Source of the DNA: Muraenolepis orangiensis
Lineage: Eukaryota; Chordata; Actinopteri; Gadiformes; Muraenolepididae
Reading direction: 5' to 3'
Assembly (NCBI GenBank): GCA_027704905.1
Contig: CM051004.1
Span: forward strand, 10,152,010 to 10,216,009
DNA length: 64,000 nt
The position numbers and the translations under genes were made by a program. Every line of letters begins with the position of its first letter. Positions within the stretch are counted from its first letter, which is position 1. The notes under the pieces are model-generated. The model saw nothing but the letters and a program-made list of their open reading frames with translations, did not search any database and was not told the DNA's origin. This document shows positions 59,947 to 64,000 of the stretch, in pieces.

Positions 59947-61378
59947 CCGTATTGACCCGAATATAAGACGGGTTTTTTTTCCTAGAAAAATATCAGAAAA
60001 TGAGGGGTCGTCTTATAATCGGGGTTTAGACTTTTCGATGTACCGTAATTGCACATGTAATTGCGCAACAACAGATCGCGCCAAACGAGTGTTCCGAGAC
60101 ATCGCGCGACACTTAAAGTAACAGTACATAGCAACAGTTGCCTGGAGAGATAGAAATGGAGAGACACAGCGACCAACTAGGGCAATTTAATAAACAGGAG
60201 AGACGAAGTTACGATGCCAATTTTAAGATAATGGTGATAAACGAAGCAGAGACATCAAACACCTGTCATTGCGACGCAGGACAAGCCCAGCGCCTGCCCT
60301 CAGACTCCAGAGAGAAGCTACTGTCTTATCAGCGATATGTGATCAAGTTAAGGAAGAAGCACTCATACCCCCTTGATCAGATGGGCAATGTGGATCAAAC
60401 GCCTGTGTATTTTGACATGCCAACATCTGTCACTGGGCATAAGAAAGGCGACAAATCAGTGATTGTGAAGACTACTGGAAACGAGAAGAGCCGAGTAACG
60501 CTCATGTTAACGCGCCTCGCAGATGGGACACAACTCCCCCCGTACGTGGTTTTAAAACGCAAGACTGTACCTAAAGAGGCAGTGACTGTACCTAAAGAGG
60601 CAGTGCCAGCTGGCATTACGTAGGTGCCCAGGCAAAGGGCTGGATGGAGACGGAGCTGGTGGTGGACTGGCTCAAGGTTGGGGCAGACGGCGCCAGTCAA
60701 AAAGCAAGTGAAAGAGTTGAATGGTGACCTAGTGATCATACCGGGCGGAATGACAAGCCAGCTGCAGATGTTGGATGTGGTCGTTAACAAACCATTCAAG
60801 GTTCATCTGCGCAAGAGATCCACAGAGTGGCTCCTGGCTGCTAATCACGCACTGACACCGTCTGGAAAAAGCCTGCAGTACGTTTGCTCTGTGAATGGAT
60901 CTTGCAAGCATGGGCTGACGTTTCCCCAGAAAGCATCATTAATGGGTTATGAAATGCTGCGTATCAAATGCCATGGATGGCAGCGAGGATGACGTGATGT
61001 GGGAGGATGACGGGGAACAGACACCGTGAGTGACGATAGCGGGAGTGAGAGGAACAACCAGCGATGTAGAAGACGAGCTGAATGAGAAGACGTGATGTGA
61101 CCGATAGACTGATGTTCCGTTTTATTGCACTACTGTTTTATTGCACTACTGTTTCATTGCAATCTATCTAGCCTGTTTTGTTTTTGTTTGCCAAGTTAGG
61201 CAAATTAGAACACAATGTGTGATGTGTGTTATCATTATTTTCAAATAAAATGATTTTCTTTATAAAAAAAAAGATTTGGTCTTCAAAAAAATGTATTTAT
61301 TTATTTTTCCAAAAATGAGTCTTGAAAAAGAGGGGTCGTCTTATAATCGGGGTCGTCTTATATTCGGGTCAATACGGT
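59947..61378 (+). mobile_element. pogo/Tigger-like DNA transposon, internally deleted
   Basis: The ends are perfect 24-bp inverted repeats (59947-59970 and 61355-61378, starting CCGTATTGACCCG) flanked on both sides by TA, the expected target-site duplication of Tc1/mariner/pogo elements. Additional gtcgtcttataatcgggg blocks lie just inside each end. The interior carries broken transposase. At 1432 bp it is shorter than an intact pogo-type element. Confidence 0.85.
60156..60992 (+). pseudogene. Broken pogo/Tigger-type transposase
   Basis: The first open part (60156-60623) contains DQMGNVDQTPVYFDMPTSV, GDKSVIVKTTGNEKSRVTLM and LADGTQLPPYVVLKRKTVP, typical of the DDE_1 domain (first catalytic Asp in NVDQTP). 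A frame change near 60620 leads to WMETELVVDW. After a jump, VIIPGGMTSQLQMLDVVVNK and PFKVHLRKRSTEWL follow, the C-terminal part of the domain. The segment with the second catalytic Asp is missing and the N-terminal DNA-binding region is shortened, so the enzyme should be inactive. Confidence 0.8.
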
Positions 61379-62650
61379 ATATTGTTGTACTTTCTTCTGC
61401 TACCTTCTTTCGTCTGTCTTTTTCCTGACTCATTGTTGTCCTGGGTGTCATAAACCATGGGAAACTTGGGAAGTCTATTTTTTTGTCAACTCTTTGGCTG
61501 TTCAAATAAAACCGGGGTGGTTATAAATGTTATTGCTGAACTTTCAGAGTCTGCAGTTTAGGGGCAGATACGCTTGTATCTAATGAAAAGCAGCCTCCGA
61601 AGCGTCATCCAGTTCATTCCATAGGAAAACACATGAGTAGAGCTCTTTGCTAGAATATTCAGATATGCTCCCTGGAGCTTACTGGAGAGAGGGGGTTCAG
61701 CCACGTCCACAGCACAATCTTCTCAACCCCAGCTCCCTGGACATCCCTTAGCTATTTGAGTAGGACCTATTCCTGTAAAATGTGACGTCCATGCGATCAT
61801 GTTGACGACCACAGCCACTCCGTCTGAGTAATGGGTAATCTGCTCCTTGATGGATGCCTAACTGCTGCTGCCAAACAGAGCAGCCGATTGGCTGTAACCG
61901 GCCACTTACCGTTCTGTCTGAATGTGTTTCGGGCGGGTGAATGAGACGCATGAGCGTTGAAGATAAATCGAAACAAGGAGAGAAATATATGTGAAAGGTG
62001 CAAGGACAATTGTTTGTACGATCCGTTCTTGCGTGCAAACTATGAATGGCAGGTATAGATCGTAAGCCTGGGGGAAATGGAATGGCTTGCGTAGTAGGCC
62101 TACACCACCAGGGATATTGTTGGGGCATACTCATGTAGTACCCTGGTATATATTCTGTCCTCTCATTCAGTTCAGTTCGGTTTATGGTCGTACTTTCCAT
62201 CAAAAATAATTTATTTCATGAGTGAGAGGGGATGCGGAGGCGAATACATCAAGAAGGAAATAATTGTCCCATATAACGGTTGGCTATCATCCCCTACATA
62301 GGCTATATAACAGGTGGACATTCACGACAAGCTGTTTCATGGGGTTGTACTCTAGACTCAAATTCAAATGGCACTTTTTGAATTAGGTCTACAGCCTACT
62401 TCTCTCTACTATATTTTTTACAAACTAGAATAGAGACGACTGTGCTCATTATTTTTGGAGTCCAGTGAGTGTGAATGTTAGCCCACACTGTATAACTGCC
62501 TGCTTTATTTACTCTCTCGTCTGGTCTGGTGGTCTCCTCCTTGTCTACCCACGGACGCGTGTAATAACGAGTAACTCTTCCTCCTGTTGTTTCGGGGGGG
62601 TGTGTTCAAAGTCCTTCTAAATCCTCCTCTTACCCCTGCTGTTAGTTTTG
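61379..62650. other. Intergenic region, no gene recognised
   Basis: Moderately AT-rich unique sequence. No repeat family, exon or RNA gene recognised. Confidence 0.6.
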
Positions 62651-62689
62651 GGGTAAGTGTTCACACTTCTGCAACTGGAGGGGCGTCAC

Positions 62690-62882
62690 CGGCCGTGGAG
62701 AAGATGCGTATAGACGGCGAGGCGCGCGTCCGCGGCGGCGGCGGCGCGCCACTAGACGCGCCAGAAGGGATTTGGTTTGGCAAAAAAAGGGGAGCGTTTC
62801 GGGTGAAATTGTGAAATTGCTCTGCCAGATGAGGACTGGAGACGAACAACTGAAGGACTTCCAGAAAGGTCCATGCGAGAAG
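62690..62882 (+). promoter_or_regulatory. Candidate CpG-rich first exon of a downstream transcription unit
   Basis: A CpG-dense core (gacggcgaggcgcgcgtccgcggcggcgg) lies in AT-rich surroundings. It is followed by a strong splice-donor-like AAG|gtacgt at 62882/62883. About 220 nt later, a pyrimidine-rich stretch and ccggtccAG (63101-63103) precede 50-odd bases ending TCTCT|gtgagt. No long coding frame passes through both, so this would be 5' UTR if real. Confidence 0.3.
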
Positions 62883-64000
62883 GTACGTTTGTTTTTTATT
62901 CATGTTATTGTCCACCAATTTGGGTTTTGAAACGTGTTGCCTTCATACTCGCTGTTGAACTGTAGAGTTATCTTGCAAGAGAAGATACTTCTAATGTTTG
63001 AGAGACGTAAGAGTTTATTTGACACACTGTGCTTACAGGTTCATATAAACATATGTTTTTATATGCCGTATATGCACTTTTTCTTTCTTTTTTCCGGTCC
63101 AGCATTTGACTCGACAGACGTGAATGGCCATTCATTTGGTGTTAACTTTTCTCTGTGAGTATGCCTTTGAAGTGAACTATAATCTGGCTTTGATTCGTCC
63201 TGGAGAACAAATTGAAAGCAGTAGAAAATGTGTCTGTAGAGGACTTTTTAATCAACTGGACTGAACGTTATTACTCAGTGTTGAACTAAAGCCCGTCGGC
63301 GTGGAGCTGTGCACATTGTATATTGTAGGCTGTTCCATCCTACTTCCAAAAGACGCAGAAGGCTCCCGCCATATGCTGGCTAACATCTAAAAGTTGTCAA
63401 CATTTAGTATGGGCAGGAAGGTCTAGAGGTTCGAGTTAGTTTTCCCCAACCTTGGGAAATACATTTTTTAATGACAAAATAATTTAAAAAAAGAACTAAC
63501 GTCAGAAGTTGGCCATCCTACTCCATAAAGTTTGAGGTATATAAACCAGTTGTTACTTTAGTCAACCACGTAATCCACGTAGAAACCAACCAACCAAAGT
63601 CTTTGAACCTTCAAAACCAAAGTTCTGTAAACGCCAGCAGCTTTGGACTGATACTCATGAACAGGTTTTGAAGGGTTCCCTGTGTCAAACCGTGCCCCTC
63701 TGCCCAGCTCGGTGGCCTCTTTTCTTAAACCTGTGAGGTGTGGTGGGCGCCAGGGCTCCTAAAACGTAGCACACAGGATGTGTTATGGATGTGTTTAGGC
63801 TGAAGTGGACCCTGAACAAAGATTTTTTGGTTTATTGTGTATCCATGTGGTTCCACATTAAACGGGGAATGTCATCTCTTTTCCACTCTCCGTAAAAGTC
63901 TTAAGGGTAAAGGCTGTGGTTACAAACCCTGGGATTGGGACACTACTCCAGGGTTTGCCTGATATACTGTACATACGGTCATGGTCAACTGTTCAAGTGT
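62883..64000. other. Window end, no coding gene recognised
   Basis: Apart from the exon-like segment near 63104-63155 between an acceptor-like and a donor-like site, nothing definite is seen. If the GC-rich segment is a promoter, this is its first introns. Confidence 0.4.

Overview
The window is vertebrate genomic DNA, most likely from a teleost fish. The evidence is short GT-AG introns packed with very long (CA)n, (GT)n, (GA)n and (CT)n tracts, tRNA-derived SINE fragments, LINE tails and pogo/Tigger-type DNA transposon remains, together with a conserved vertebrate receptor gene. No bacterial-type operons, CRISPR arrays or phage genes are present.

One protein-coding gene dominates. From 2054 to 47904 on the + strand lie 21 coding exons for the 3' part of a type IIa (LAR-family) receptor-type protein tyrosine phosphatase. 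They cover, in order, fibronectin type III (FN3) repeats 6, 7 and 8, a membrane-proximal region with a furin-like site (RSRR), one transmembrane helix, a juxtamembrane linker with two very small exons (12 and 48 nt), the active phosphatase domain D1, the pseudo-active domain D2 and the C-terminus ending in DHYAT. All 21 exons join in frame with GT-AG boundaries (1109 complete codons). The paralogue-specific residues (juxtamembrane KPDSRKRKEAEPRTKC, ELATFCVRTFSLHK in D1, and the C-terminus DEYQFCYQAALEYLGSFDHYAT) match my memory of PTPRS rather than PTPRD or PTPRF. Whether it is ptprsa or ptprsb cannot be decided here. The signal peptide, Ig domains and FN3 1-5 lie upstream of the window.

Layout: 1-2053 is upstream intron. 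2054-7708 holds the ectodomain and transmembrane exons. 9878-19838 holds the cytoplasmic linker. 23245-32569 encodes D1. 37023-47904 encodes D2 and the stop. The 3' UTR probably runs from 47905 to about 52415. 52416-64000 is apparently intergenic and holds a LINE fragment (56284-57022), a 1.43-kb pogo/Tigger-like element with perfect 24-bp terminal inverted repeats (59947-61378), a copy of an unnamed dispersed repeat, and a GC-rich segment near 62.7 kb with a splice-donor-like site that may be the start of another transcription unit.

The most notable features are (1) the 12-nt and 48-nt juxtamembrane exons, each with a TGC motif just upstream of the acceptor as in neural microexons, (2) the repeated placement of microsatellites directly on splice acceptors and donors of this gene, and (3) several strong perfect or near-perfect hairpins and transposon remains in the introns. 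I found no evidence for a wholly new multi-gene system; the gene family is well known and the novelty is in its splicing and repeat architecture.
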